This document shows positions 24,632-32,612 of a stretch of 64,000 nucleotides of DNA, piece by piece. A program made the position numbers and the translations under genes. Every line of letters starts with the position of its first letter. Position 1 is the stretch's first letter. This DNA comes from Flavobacteriales bacterium (GTDB lineage Bacteria > Bacteroidota > Bacteroidia > Flavobacteriales_F > PHOS-HE28), in NCBI GenBank assembly GCA_016715895.1, contig JADJXH010000004.1:1798001-1862000 (forward strand), written 5' to 3'. The notes under the pieces are model-generated. The model made no database searches. It was given only the letters and a program-made list of their open reading frames with translations, and was not told where the DNA came from.

Positions 24632-26167
24632 TTACTGCCGCACCACACGCAATGTGGCCGGCGCTTGTATGCCTGGGCCCACCAGCACGCTGTACATCCC
24701 GCGGGGCAGATCAGCCTCCACAGCGGTGCGGCCTGTGGCCGTGGGGACGCTGAGCACACGGCGGCCCAGGGCATCCAGCAGGACCAGTTCCCCACCGGCT
24801 GCCGTGCCCTCCACGGTGAATCCGCGGGTGAAGGGGGAGGGGTAGGCATACACCGCCGGGGCGGGTGTGGCTGCGGGAAGGCCGGTGGCCACATCGTTGG
24901 TGAAGCGCAGCAGGAACAGGTCGTACCCGTTGCCCGCGCTGGTGTGGCCGCCGACCACGATGCGGCCGTCGCTCTGCAGACCGATGGCCTGGCCATCGCC
25001 ACCGAACCCATTGAACTGGTGGGTGGCCACACCGCCCGCTCCGAACGTACCGTCCAGTGCACCGGTGCTGGTGTAGCGCCCCAGGAAGAAATAGCCGGAG
25101 GTGCCGTCGAAGTACGAGCCGGTGACGAGCACCTTGTCCCAGGGGTCCAGCAGCGCGGCGTACACGCGGGTGAGGCTGCTGCCGAACTCCACATCCACCC
25201 GGCCCGCGGTGCCGAAGCCGGGGTCGGGTACGCCATTGGGCTGCACGCCCATGAGCACACCTTGGAAGCCGGCCCCGCCCGCCAGCACATAGCGCCCATC
25301 CGGCAGGCGCACGATGGCGTTGCCGACGTCGTTGCCCGTGGTGGGGGCGTAGACGAACTCGTCGTTGTTGCCCAGGTGGCTGCCGTTGCTGTTGAAGGTG
25401 GAGAAGCCCAGCTGCTGGTCGGGCGCGTTCTTGGAGGTGCCGCCCACCACGATGCTGTTGTCGGCCAGCACCACCATGCTGTTGCCCATGTCGGACTGGT
25501 CGTCCTGGAACAGGTCGGTGAAGGTGGCGGACGAGCCGCCCCCGAAGTTGGGGTCGATGCCTCCGGTGGCCGAGCTCTTCCACAGTGAGACGGCATCGTA
25601 GTTCGGTTGGGTGAGGGTGTAGTGTTCGTAGCCGCACACCAGGATGCTGCCATCGGGCAGGCAGCGCACATCCCGTCCATAACTGCCGCTGTTGTACACG
25701 CTGGTCCCTCGCGTCAGCACCCCGTCGCCGGAGAAGGATGGGTCCAGGGTGCCGTCCGGCAGCAGCCGCAGGATGAACATCTGCCATTCGCCGCCGGTCA
25801 GTTGGGTCTCACCCGCCACCACCACCTTGCCGTCCGCATCGATGTCCACACCGCGGAGGACGTCGAGGCCACCGGTGCCTGTCCAGATCACCACGCCGTT
25901 GGTGCCGAAGGTGCTGTCCACCTGGCCATCGGCGGTGAAGCGCATGATCATGGCGTCCTGGTACGCGCCGCCGCCCTGGGCCCCGATGATGCCGGCCACC
26001 ACGATCTTGTCGTCCGGCTGGATCGCCAGGTCATACAGCAAGTCGAACGGCGAGCCGAGGGAGATGAGGGTTTGCCCCCCCGTACCGAAGCTCGTGTCCA
26101 GGGTGCCGGGTTGTGCATGGGCCAGGCCGCACAGCACGGCCGCAAGCAGGGAAAGCGATGTCCTCAT
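24632..26167 (-). CDS. T9SS cargo protein with delta-60 repeats
   Basis: 511 residues: signal peptide (MRTSLSLLAAVLCGLAHA), then delta-60 repeats of a beta-propeller ('GTLDTSFGTGGQ', 'LAIQPDDKIVVAG', 'FTADGQVDSTFGTNGVV', 'LLPDGTLDPSFSGDGV'). It ends in a type-A sorting domain ('AYPSPFTRGFTVEG', 'LLDALGRRVLS', 'LPRGMYSVLV'). Predicted to be secreted through T9SS and anchored or released at the surface. Ligand unknown. A CACCTTTG box lies 17 nt before the start. Confidence 0.92.
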   Translation of the reverse strand: MRTSLSLLAAVLCGLAHAQPGTLDTSFGTGGQTLISLGSPFDLLYDLAIQPDDKIVVAGIIGAQGGGAYQDAMIMRFTADGQVDSTFGTNGVVIWTGTGGLDVLRGVDIDADGKVVVAGETQLTGGEWQMFILRLLPDGTLDPSFSGDGVLTRGTSVYNSGSYGRDVRCLPDGSILVCGYEHYTLTQPNYDAVSLWKSSATGGIDPNFGGGSSATFTDLFQDDQSDMGNSMVVLADNSIVVGGTSKNAPDQQLGFSTFNSNGSHLGNNDEFVYAPTTGNDVGNAIVRLPDGRYVLAGGAGFQGVLMGVQPNGVPDPGFGTAGRVDVEFGSSLTRVYAALLDPWDKVLVTGSYFDGTSGYFFLGRYTSTGALDGTFGAGGVATHQFNGFGGDGQAIGLQSDGRIVVGGHTSAGNGYDLFLLRFTNDVATGLPAATPAPAVYAYPSPFTRGFTVEGTAAGGELVLLDALGRRVLSVPTATGRTAVEADLPRGMYSVLVGPGIQAPATLRVVRQ

Positions 26168-26184
26168 GGGCTGAAGGTGATGAA

Positions 26185-26192
26185 CAAAGGTG
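26185..26192 (-). promoter_or_regulatory. -7 box CACCTTTG
   Basis: CACCTTTG on the minus strand, 17 nt before the ATG at 26167. Confidence 0.4.
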
Positions 26193-26323
26193 AGCAAAGG
26201 GGGGCGTTGAGCAACACGCATGCGACGCGGGGCGGGTCGCAACGACATCGACTCCTTCTTGCCTCTTGGTCCTGTCTCCTTCTTCCTTGCTCATAGTTCC
26301 TTCCTCCTTCCACACCCGGTTTC

Positions 26324-26562
26324 ACGAGCCCGGCTCTGTGGGCGACGCGATCTCCTCACCCCACCACGTCATCGCGAGCCCGGCTCTGCGGGCGAAGCGA
26401 TCTCCCCACCCCCCCACGTCATCGCGAGGCGGGCATTTGCCGCCGAAGCGATCTCCCCGGAAGGGATCAGATCACTGGCCAGGGAGATCGCCACGCCGGC
26501 CCTCCGGGACCGGCTCGCGATGACGGATAGGAAGGAGATCGCCACGCATCCCTTCGGGCTGC
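26324..26562. repeat. GATCGC/GCGATC hairpin repeat array
   Basis: Five or six units of the ATCGCGAG..GAAGCGATCTCC family fill the gap between two T9SS cargo genes. Confidence 0.75.
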
Positions 26563-26598
26563 TCGCGATGAGGATCGGGAAGAAGATCGCGACAGCGC

Positions 26599-26702
26599 TC
26601 CTCCACTTTCAGCTTTCCACTTTCAGCTTTCCACTTTCAGCTTTCCTCTTTCAGCTTTCCTCTTTCAGCTTTCCTCTTTCCCCTTTCCGCTTTCCGCCTT
26701 CC
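26599..26702. repeat. CTTTCAGCTTTCC simple repeat
   Basis: Alternating CTTTCAGCTTTCC(A/T) units, directly downstream of the minus-strand gene at 26707. In its transcript this reads GGAAAGCTGAAAG. The same repeat follows the gene at 27669 and lies before copA (30270-30352). Confidence 0.8.
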
Positions 26703-26706
26703 GCGC

Positions 26707-27528
26707 TCACTCCACCACCACGCGCAACGCCCCGACCGCAGCGCCGTGCAGCAGGTAGGTGCCGGGAGGTAGCGTACGCAGGTCCAGTTCGGCCTCTGGT
26801 CCGGATGGGGCGAAGCGCAGGAGCGTGCGACCGGTGAGGTCGCGCAACTCCAGCGGTCCCAGCGGTCCGCCGCTGCGCAGGTGCACCAGGCCCGTGGTCG
26901 GGTTCGGGAACAGCTGCGTCGCGGTGGATGCGGCAGGTCCGCTGATGCCGGTGGGGGCGTTGAGGTCGAAGCCGATGTCCTGCCACGTGGTGACCACGCT
27001 CTGTCCGGTGGGTGAGCTGATGTCGTTCCAGTAGAGCTTGCGGCCGGCCAGGTTGGTGGAGAGGGTGCCGAAGCTGGTGTTGGCGCTACCGGTGAAGCTC
27101 AGGTCCACCACCAGGGTCAGCGCCGGATCGTAGGTGAACGGATCGTCGAGGTCGATCGGGAACCAGTCACCCGTGGTGCCGGGAGGGATGGTGAAGCTGG
27201 CGCGGATCAGCACGGTGTCCAGCCCGGTGAAGAAGGTGTTGCCGCCGGCGAAGGCCGTGGCGCTGGTCTGCGTGAGGCGCACCATGAAGCCGGTGAGCGT
27301 GTTGCCGGTGGTCTGACCGGTGGTGCCGTAGCGGTAGTAGAGCCGCGTGATCGGCCCGGCCGTGGCGTTGGTGAGGTCGCTGGGCAGATAGAGGCATTGG
27401 CTGTGGCTCGCCGTGCTCAGGTTGCCGAGCAGGAAGGTGCTGTTGCTCGATCCGCAGCATTTCTGCACGTCCTGCGCACAGAGGGCCGGGACGATGAGCA
27501 GCCAGAGGATGGAGAGGAAGGAGCGCAT
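26707..27528 (-). CDS. T9SS cargo protein
   Basis: 273 residues: signal peptide (MRSFLSILWLLIVPALCAQ), a soluble beta-rich domain ('LYLPSDLTNATAGPITRLYYRY', two stretches; 'TYDPALTLVVDLSF'), then a type-A sorting domain ('LFPNPTTGLVHLR', 'LRDLTGRTLLRF', 'LPPGTYLLHGAAVGALRVVVE' in two parts). The C-terminal end is almost identical to that of the neighbouring gene at 27669. Function of the cargo domain is unknown. TACCTTGT lies 18 nt upstream of the start. Confidence 0.9.
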   Translation of the reverse strand: MRSFLSILWLLIVPALCAQDVQKCCGSSNSTFLLGNLSTASHSQCLYLPSDLTNATAGPITRLYYRYGTTGQTTGNTLTGFMVRLTQTSATAFAGGNTFFTGLDTVLIRASFTIPPGTTGDWFPIDLDDPFTYDPALTLVVDLSFTGSANTSFGTLSTNLAGRKLYWNDISSPTGQSVVTTWQDIGFDLNAPTGISGPAASTATQLFPNPTTGLVHLRSGGPLGPLELRDLTGRTLLRFAPSGPEAELDLRTLPPGTYLLHGAAVGALRVVVE

Positions 27529-27546
27529 GGGTGTGGCTTGGACGGA

Positions 27547-27554
27547 ACAAGGTA
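27547..27554 (-). promoter_or_regulatory. -7 box TACCTTGT
   Basis: TACCTTGT on the minus strand, 18 nt before the ATG at 27528. Confidence 0.45.
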
Positions 27555-27626
27555 GCCATGCCGCCCTTCACAGCCATCGTGGAGACGATGCGATGACAGG
27601 TGGAGCAGAAGATCGCCACAGCGCTC

Positions 27627-27666
27627 CTCCGCTTCCTCTTTCCTCTTTCAGCTTTCCTCTTTCCGC
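27627..27666. repeat. CTTTCAGCTTTCC simple repeat
   Basis: Short version of the repeat at 26599, again abutting the 3' end of a T9SS cargo gene. Confidence 0.7.
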
Positions 27667-27668
27667 GC

Positions 27669-29678
27669 TCACTCCACCACCACCCGCAACGCCCCGGCCG
27701 TGGCGCCCTGCAGCAGGTAGGTGCCGGCGGCCAGGTGCGCGGTGGGCAGCACGGTGCGGTCGCTGGTCACGGTGAGCGCGGGAGCGGCCACGCGGCCGTC
27801 CAGCGTGTACAGGCGCAGCACCGTGCCGGGCGTGGCGCCGGTGAGCACCACGGGTTCGCCGCGGCGCGCGGGCACCGGCGCAAGCTGCATCATGGAGGAC
27901 GATGCGTCCGCGAGGCCCGTGCAGATCTCGATCGTGATGGTGGTGCTGTCGCTCACCGTGCAGCTGCCCTGCGTGGCGGTGACGCTGAAGGTGGTGGTCT
28001 CCGTGATGCTGATGGGCAGGGTGGGGCCGCTGCTGTTGCCGGGCTGCCACAGGAAGGTGCATCCGGGGCAGGGCCCGGGATCCAGGATCGTGGTGAGGCT
28101 GTCGCACACCGTTTCGCTGGGCGGCAGATCGGCAGTGGCGGTGCCGGCGGAAAGCTGCACCGCGAAGGGCGCGCTGGTGCCGCAGGCGCTGGCGGCGGAC
28201 ACGCCGATGACGGCGGGTCCGGCGTTGTCCGCCAGCAGATGCACCGTGTCGTTGTCCTGGCCGGCGGCGATGCTCCAGGTGCCGGGGTCCCAGGTATAGC
28301 TGCTCGCATCACCGAAGGCATCCACGGCCAGGGTCACCGTGTCGCCCACGCACCAGCTGGTGCTCACCACGCTGATGCCGAAGGGGTCGAAGGGGGCGCC
28401 ATCGCACCAGCCGTACAGCGCCACCACGCCATCGTCGTTGCCCGAGGGCAGGTTCAGCACGCCGGGGCCGGGGTCGAAGTCCACCGCATAGTTCTGGTTG
28501 AAGGAGCCCACGGCGAAGGTGCCGCCGCGCAGGTCGAAGCCCCGGGCGATGGGGTAGGTGCAGTCGGTGCCGCTGTACAGCGAGAGGTTGAAGTCCACCA
28601 GGCCGCTCACGTTCATCTTGAAGAAGCGGTAGTAGTTGGCCGTGCAGTTGTTGCTGTAGCTGCCGATGGCGCCGCCCTGCCCATCGGGCACGATGTCGCC
28701 CAGGCGCAGGTTGCCGGTGCTGATCAGGCTGGTCTGGTAGATCTCGTTGAGGGTCTGACCGCTGCGGTTGAACTTCAGGGCCCAGAAACCGGCACCGGAG
28801 CTGGCGCGGGCCATCAGGTAGGCGTTGTCGGCCTCGTCCACCGCCAGGCGCTGGTCGCCGAAGCCCAGGCCGCCCCCGGCCACGAAGGCGAAGCTGCTGT
28901 CGTAGCGCAGCAGGTTCTGCGTTTCGGTGTACACGTTGAACACGCCGGGGCCGGGGTCCACGTCGATCTGGCTGCTCAGCGGGCCGCCGTTGTCCAGCGT
29001 CTGCACCACATAGAAGCCGCTGCCGTCGTGCAGGGCGGCGATGTCGCGGCTGTTGCTGAAGCCGGCGTTCCAGGCGCGCACGTCCGCCCAGTGCAGGCTG
29101 CCGTCCGCACGGTAGCGCGCGATGAAGGAGCCGGTGGAGAAGCCGGGCACGGTGATGGTGGTGACACCGGGTCCGGGGTCCATGTCGTAGGTGCCCTGGC
29201 CCAGGTCGCCGGTGATGTACAGGTTGCCCGCGTCATCGCAGCTGATGCCGCCGTAGTCCTCGCTGAGGTCGGTGGTGTTCTCCACGCTGAAGCCCCAGAG
29301 GAACTGGCCGCTGCTGCTGTACTTGGCGTACACCTTGCCGGGGTTCACCAGGGTGGTGAAGGGGCCGGGGTCCAGGTCCAGCTGGCCGGTGCTGAAACCC
29401 ACGTAGATGTAGACGTGGTCGCTGGCGTCCACGTCCATGTCGATGGAGTAGAGCGTGGGCGCGCTGAGGGTCTTGGTCCACAGGATGTTGCCGGTGCTGC
29501 TGTACCGCTGGAGCTGCACGCCGTTGCCGCCTTCGCCCAGGGCGAACACATCGCCGTTGGCGGCGAACTTCACACGCCGGATGGCGCTCACGCTGGGTGT
29601 GGCCCAGGCCAGGTCGAACTGTTGGGCCGTGGCGGCGCCGAGGGCGAGGAGGGCGGCGAAGAGGAACGGTGTACGCAT
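27669..29678 (-). CDS. T9SS cargo protein with beta-propeller-like repeats
   Basis: 669 residues: signal peptide (MRTPFLFAALLALGAATAQQ), then repeats of the type 'VKFAANGDVFALGEGGNG', 'AKYSSSGQFLWGFSV' and 'ARYRADGSLHWADV', with 'DLDPGPF' / 'DMDPGPGV' linkers typical of SBBP-like propellers. A Pro/Thr-rich Ig-like region (about 420-560) is followed by a type-A sorting domain ('LYTLDGRVAAPAL', 'LAAGTYLLQGATAG'). Secreted by T9SS; role unknown. TACCTTCG lies 21 nt upstream of the start. Confidence 0.92.
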   Translation of the reverse strand: MRTPFLFAALLALGAATAQQFDLAWATPSVSAIRRVKFAANGDVFALGEGGNGVQLQRYSSTGNILWTKTLSAPTLYSIDMDVDASDHVYIYVGFSTGQLDLDPGPFTTLVNPGKVYAKYSSSGQFLWGFSVENTTDLSEDYGGISCDDAGNLYITGDLGQGTYDMDPGPGVTTITVPGFSTGSFIARYRADGSLHWADVRAWNAGFSNSRDIAALHDGSGFYVVQTLDNGGPLSSQIDVDPGPGVFNVYTETQNLLRYDSSFAFVAGGGLGFGDQRLAVDEADNAYLMARASSGAGFWALKFNRSGQTLNEIYQTSLISTGNLRLGDIVPDGQGGAIGSYSNNCTANYYRFFKMNVSGLVDFNLSLYSGTDCTYPIARGFDLRGGTFAVGSFNQNYAVDFDPGPGVLNLPSGNDDGVVALYGWCDGAPFDPFGISVVSTSWCVGDTVTLAVDAFGDASSYTWDPGTWSIAAGQDNDTVHLLADNAGPAVIGVSAASACGTSAPFAVQLSAGTATADLPPSETVCDSLTTILDPGPCPGCTFLWQPGNSSGPTLPISITETTTFSVTATQGSCTVSDSTTITIEICTGLADASSSMMQLAPVPARRGEPVVLTGATPGTVLRLYTLDGRVAAPALTVTSDRTVLPTAHLAAGTYLLQGATAGALRVVVE

Positions 29679-29699
29679 GCGGTTCGGTGTTGAAGGGCG

Positions 29700-29707
29700 C
29701 GAAGGTA
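29700..29707 (-). promoter_or_regulatory. -7 box TACCTTCG
   Basis: TACCTTCG on the minus strand, 21 nt before the ATG at 29678. Confidence 0.45.
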
Positions 29708-29774
29708 GGCGAGGGGCCGGAGCATGGGCAGCCCACGCGCTCCCGCGCTACAGCATCCGGGATGGCGAGGTCGC

Positions 29775-30209
29775 CTAACCCGCCTTCGCCGCGCCGCGGC
29801 CCAGCATGAAGCCCACTGCACCGCCCACTCCGGCGGTCCACACCGTGTTCGCCGCCACGTCCACCACCACGGCCATGGGCCCGTCGAACAGGTTCATCAT
29901 GGCCATGAAGGACAGGTCCACGCTCAGGTAGAAGAGGAAGCCCACGATGGCCCCGGTGACCAGGCCGCCGGCGAGGCTGTTGACGCCCATGCGCCCGAAG
30001 GCCCAGGACAGCAGCAGCGCCAGGGTCAGGTTGCTCAGGAACATCAGCGCCAGGTTCATCTCCTCCTCGGTCTTCATCAACCCGGGATAGCTCAGCATGT
30101 GAGCTTCCATGTAGCTCATCAGCAGCATGCCGAAGATGAGCCAGCCCAGCAGGAAAGCGACGACTCCGCCCACCAGGGCGGCCAACAGGGTACGCGTGTC
30201 CATGGTCAT
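29775..30209 (-). CDS. Small four-helix membrane protein
   Basis: 144 residues with about four transmembrane helices (LLAALVGGVVAFLLGWLIFG, LALMFLSNLTLALLLSWAF, GGLVTGAIVGFLFYLSVDL and a C-terminal helix ending GRGAAKAG). It resembles uncharacterised DUF1761-like membrane proteins of Bacteroidota, but I cannot assign a family firmly. Start 30209 (MTMDTRT) is supported by TACCTTCG 17 nt upstream; 30203 is an alternative. Confidence 0.82.
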   Translation of the reverse strand: MTMDTRTLLAALVGGVVAFLLGWLIFGMLLMSYMEAHMLSYPGLMKTEEEMNLALMFLSNLTLALLLSWAFGRMGVNSLAGGLVTGAIVGFLFYLSVDLSFMAMMNLFDGPMAVVVDVAANTVWTAGVGGAVGFMLGRGAAKAG

Positions 30210-30226
30210 CGGGTGTTGGTGTAGTT

Positions 30227-30234
30227 CGAAGGTA
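30227..30234 (-). promoter_or_regulatory. -7 box TACCTTCG
   Basis: TACCTTCG on the minus strand, 17 nt before the ATG at 30209. Confidence 0.45.
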
Positions 30235-30269
30235 TCGATCTCGCTCAACTTCCTTGCTTCACCGTCATC

Positions 30270-30352
30270 TTTCCGCTTTTCTCTTTCCGCTCTCTTCTTT
30301 CAGCTTTCAGCTTTCAGCTTTCCTCTTTCAGCTTTCCTCTTTCACCTTTCCG
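30270..30352. repeat. CTTTCAGCTTTCC simple repeat
   Basis: Same family as 26599 and 27627, here in the divergent region upstream of copA. Confidence 0.7.
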
Positions 30353-30359
30353 CAAGCCT

Positions 30360-30367
30360 CACCTTTG
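30360..30367 (+). promoter_or_regulatory. -7 box CACCTTTG before copA
   Basis: CACCTTTG ends 4 nt before the copA ATG, so the transcript would be essentially leaderless. No copper-responsive operator was recognised. Confidence 0.4.
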
Positions 30368-30371
30368 TCCC

Positions 30372-32612
30372 ATGGCCCTCACGCGGCGCACCTATCCCGT
30401 TACGGGCATGACCTGCGCGAGCTGTGTGCTGAGCGTGGAGAAGGCGCTGCGGGCGGAACCCGGTGTGCAGGAGGTGAACGTCAACCTCGCCACGCACACG
30501 GCCCAGGTGAGCTGGCCGGGAACGGCGGTGGATGTGGAGGGCCTGCGGGCGGCGGTGCGTCGGGCGGGTTACGACCTGGTGGTGACGGATGAAGGGGACG
30601 CCCTGGAGGAGGCCGGGCGCGTGCGGCAGCAGGAGCTCGGCGCGCTGCGGCGGCGCCTGTGGGCGGCCCTCGCGTTCACCGTTCCGCTCGTGGTGGTGGG
30701 CATGGCCTTCATGCACGCGCCGTGGAGCCCCTGGGCGCAATGGGCCCTGGCCACGCCCGTGGTGCTTTGGACCGGCCGATCGTTCTTCCTCAACGCCTGG
30801 AAGCAGGCACGGCACCGCAGTGCGAACATGGACACGCTCGTGGCGCTCAGCACCGGGGTGTCCTACGTGTTCAGTGCCTTCACCACCGCCAACCCCGGGT
30901 TCTGGACCGCACGCGGCGTGATGCCGCATGTGTACTTCGAGGCGGCGGCCGTGGTCATCACCTTCATCCTGCTCGGCAGGTTCCTGGAGGAGCGCGCGAA
31001 GGCCGGCACCAGCGGTGCCATCATGAAGCTGATGGGCCTTCGGCCCGACACGGTGCTGCGCGAAGCGGCCGATGGCTCCACGTGCGAGGTGCCGATCGCG
31101 GAGGTGGACGTGGACGATGTCCTGGTGGTCCGGCCGGGCGAGCGCATCGCGGTGGACGGCGAGGTGATCGACGGCGAGAGCTACGTGGACGAGAGCATGT
31201 TGAGCGGTGAGCCCGTGCCGGTGGCGAAAATGCGCGGTGCGACGCTGCTGGCCGGCACCATCAACCAGAAGGGCAGCCTGCGCATGCGCGCCGGAAAGGT
31301 GGGCGCGGCCACCCTGCTGGCGAACATCGTGCGCGCCGTGCAGCAGGCGCAGGGCAGCAAGGCGCCGGTGCAACGGCTGGTGGACAAGGTGGCGGCCGTG
31401 TTCGTGCCGGTGGTGATCGGCATCGCGGTGCTGAGCGCGGTCGTCTGGTGGGTGTTCGGTGGTGAGCACGCCTTCACGCAGGGCCTGCTGGCGCTGGTCA
31501 CCGTGCTGGTGATCGCCTGCCCCTGCGCGCTGGGCCTCGCCACGCCCACGGCCATCATGGCGGGCATGGGCAGGGGCGCCGAACACGGCATCCTCATCAA
31601 GGACGCCGAGAGCCTGGAGCGCGCCCGCAGCATCACCGCCATCGTGCTGGACAAGACCGGCACCATCACCGAAGGCAGGCCGGAAGTGGTGGAGGCGAGG
31701 GGACTGGAGGATACGGAAGCGGCCACCGCGTTGCAGATGATCGGATCGCGGTCCAAACACCCATTGGCCGAGGCTGTGTTACGCCATATCAATTCCGCAC
31801 TGGCAGCGTCGACCCTCCGGGTCGACCGCACCAGTGCGGCCGTGGCACAATTCGAGGACCACACCGGCAAGGGCGTGAAGGCCACGGTATCAGGCACCAC
31901 CTGGCTGATGGGCAACCGCCGCCTGCTGGAGGAGAACGGCGTGGCCGTCACCGCGGAGTGGCGTGAGCATGAAAAACGCTGGCAGGAAGCGGCGCATACG
32001 GTGGTGTGGCTGGCCGATGGTGCGCAGGTGCGGGCCGCGCTGGCCATCACCGACCGCATCAAGCCTTCGGCCGCCGAGGCCATCGCACGGCTGAAGCGCA
32101 GCGGCATCACCGTGTACATGCAGACCGGCGATGCGCGGCGCACCGCGCAGGCTGTGGCCCAGGTGGTGGGCATCGAGAGCTTCCGCAGCGAGGTGCTTCC
32201 CAGGGACAAGGGCGCCTTCGTGGACGGGTTGCGGCAGCAGGGCCATGTGGTGGCCATGGTGGGCGATGGCATCAACGACAGCGAGGCGCTCGCCAAGGCC
32301 GATGTGAGCATCGCCATGGGCCAGGGCAGCGACATCGCCATGGACGTGGCGCGCATCACGCTCATCAGCACCGACCTGCTGGCCATCCCGCGCGCCATCC
32401 AGCTCTCCCGCCGCACGGTGTCGGTCATTCACCAGAACCTCTTCTGGGCCTTCATCTACAACATCCTCGGCATTCCCGTCGCTGCGGGCGTGCTGATCCC
32501 GATCAACGGGTTCCACCTCGATCCCATGCTCGCCGGGGCCGCCATGGCGCTCAGCAGCGTGAGCGTGGTGATGAACAGCTTGCGCCTTCGGGCGGTGCGG
32601 TTGGACGCTTAG
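30372..32612 (+). CDS. copA: Copper-translocating P1B-type ATPase
   Basis: 746 residues. An N-terminal HMA domain carries the copper site GMTCASC (12-18). Eight transmembrane helices follow; the A-domain has 'MLSGEPVPV', the metal-transport motif CPC is at 383-385 ('IACPCALGLATPTA'), phosphorylation Asp427 lies in DKTGT, the HP locus is 'SRSKHPLAEAV', and the hinge is 'GDGINDSEALAKADVSIAMG'. It exports Cu(I) from the cytoplasm. A 45-bp perfect-arm palindrome lies in frame just after the HP motif. Its 3' end overlaps the convergent DASH cryptochrome gene by 4 nt. Confidence 0.97.
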   Translation: MALTRRTYPVTGMTCASCVLSVEKALRAEPGVQEVNVNLATHTAQVSWPGTAVDVEGLRAAVRRAGYDLVVTDEGDALEEAGRVRQQELGALRRRLWAALAFTVPLVVVGMAFMHAPWSPWAQWALATPVVLWTGRSFFLNAWKQARHRSANMDTLVALSTGVSYVFSAFTTANPGFWTARGVMPHVYFEAAAVVITFILLGRFLEERAKAGTSGAIMKLMGLRPDTVLREAADGSTCEVPIAEVDVDDVLVVRPGERIAVDGEVIDGESYVDESMLSGEPVPVAKMRGATLLAGTINQKGSLRMRAGKVGAATLLANIVRAVQQAQGSKAPVQRLVDKVAAVFVPVVIGIAVLSAVVWWVFGGEHAFTQGLLALVTVLVIACPCALGLATPTAIMAGMGRGAEHGILIKDAESLERARSITAIVLDKTGTITEGRPEVVEARGLEDTEAATALQMIGSRSKHPLAEAVLRHINSALAASTLRVDRTSAAVAQFEDHTGKGVKATVSGTTWLMGNRRLLEENGVAVTAEWREHEKRWQEAAHTVVWLADGAQVRAALAITDRIKPSAAEAIARLKRSGITVYMQTGDARRTAQAVAQVVGIESFRSEVLPRDKGAFVDGLRQQGHVVAMVGDGINDSEALAKADVSIAMGQGSDIAMDVARITLISTDLLAIPRAIQLSRRTVSVIHQNLFWAFIYNILGIPVAAGVLIPINGFHLDPMLAGAAMALSSVSVVMNSLRLRAVRLDA
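31795..31839 (+). repeat. Nested palindrome inside copA
   Basis: CCGCACTGG, 4 nt, GTCGACCC, TCC loop, GGGTCGAC, 4 nt, CCAGTGCGG: two sets of perfect arms (9 and 8 bp) symmetrical around a 3-nt loop. It encodes 'SALAASTLRVDRTSAA' in the nucleotide-binding domain. Looks like an in-frame insertion of a REP-like element. Confidence 0.8.

Noticed and set aside
23947..24753. Open frame of 268 codons with an internal duplication
   Set aside because: It runs through the 333-bp tandem repeat and hairpin repeats; the duplicated peptide mirrors the DNA repeat and has no protein-like features.
19873..26562. Possible CRISPR array in the repeat-rich zone
   Set aside because: Units are palindromic, vary in length and orientation, and have no regular unique spacers or cas genes nearby.
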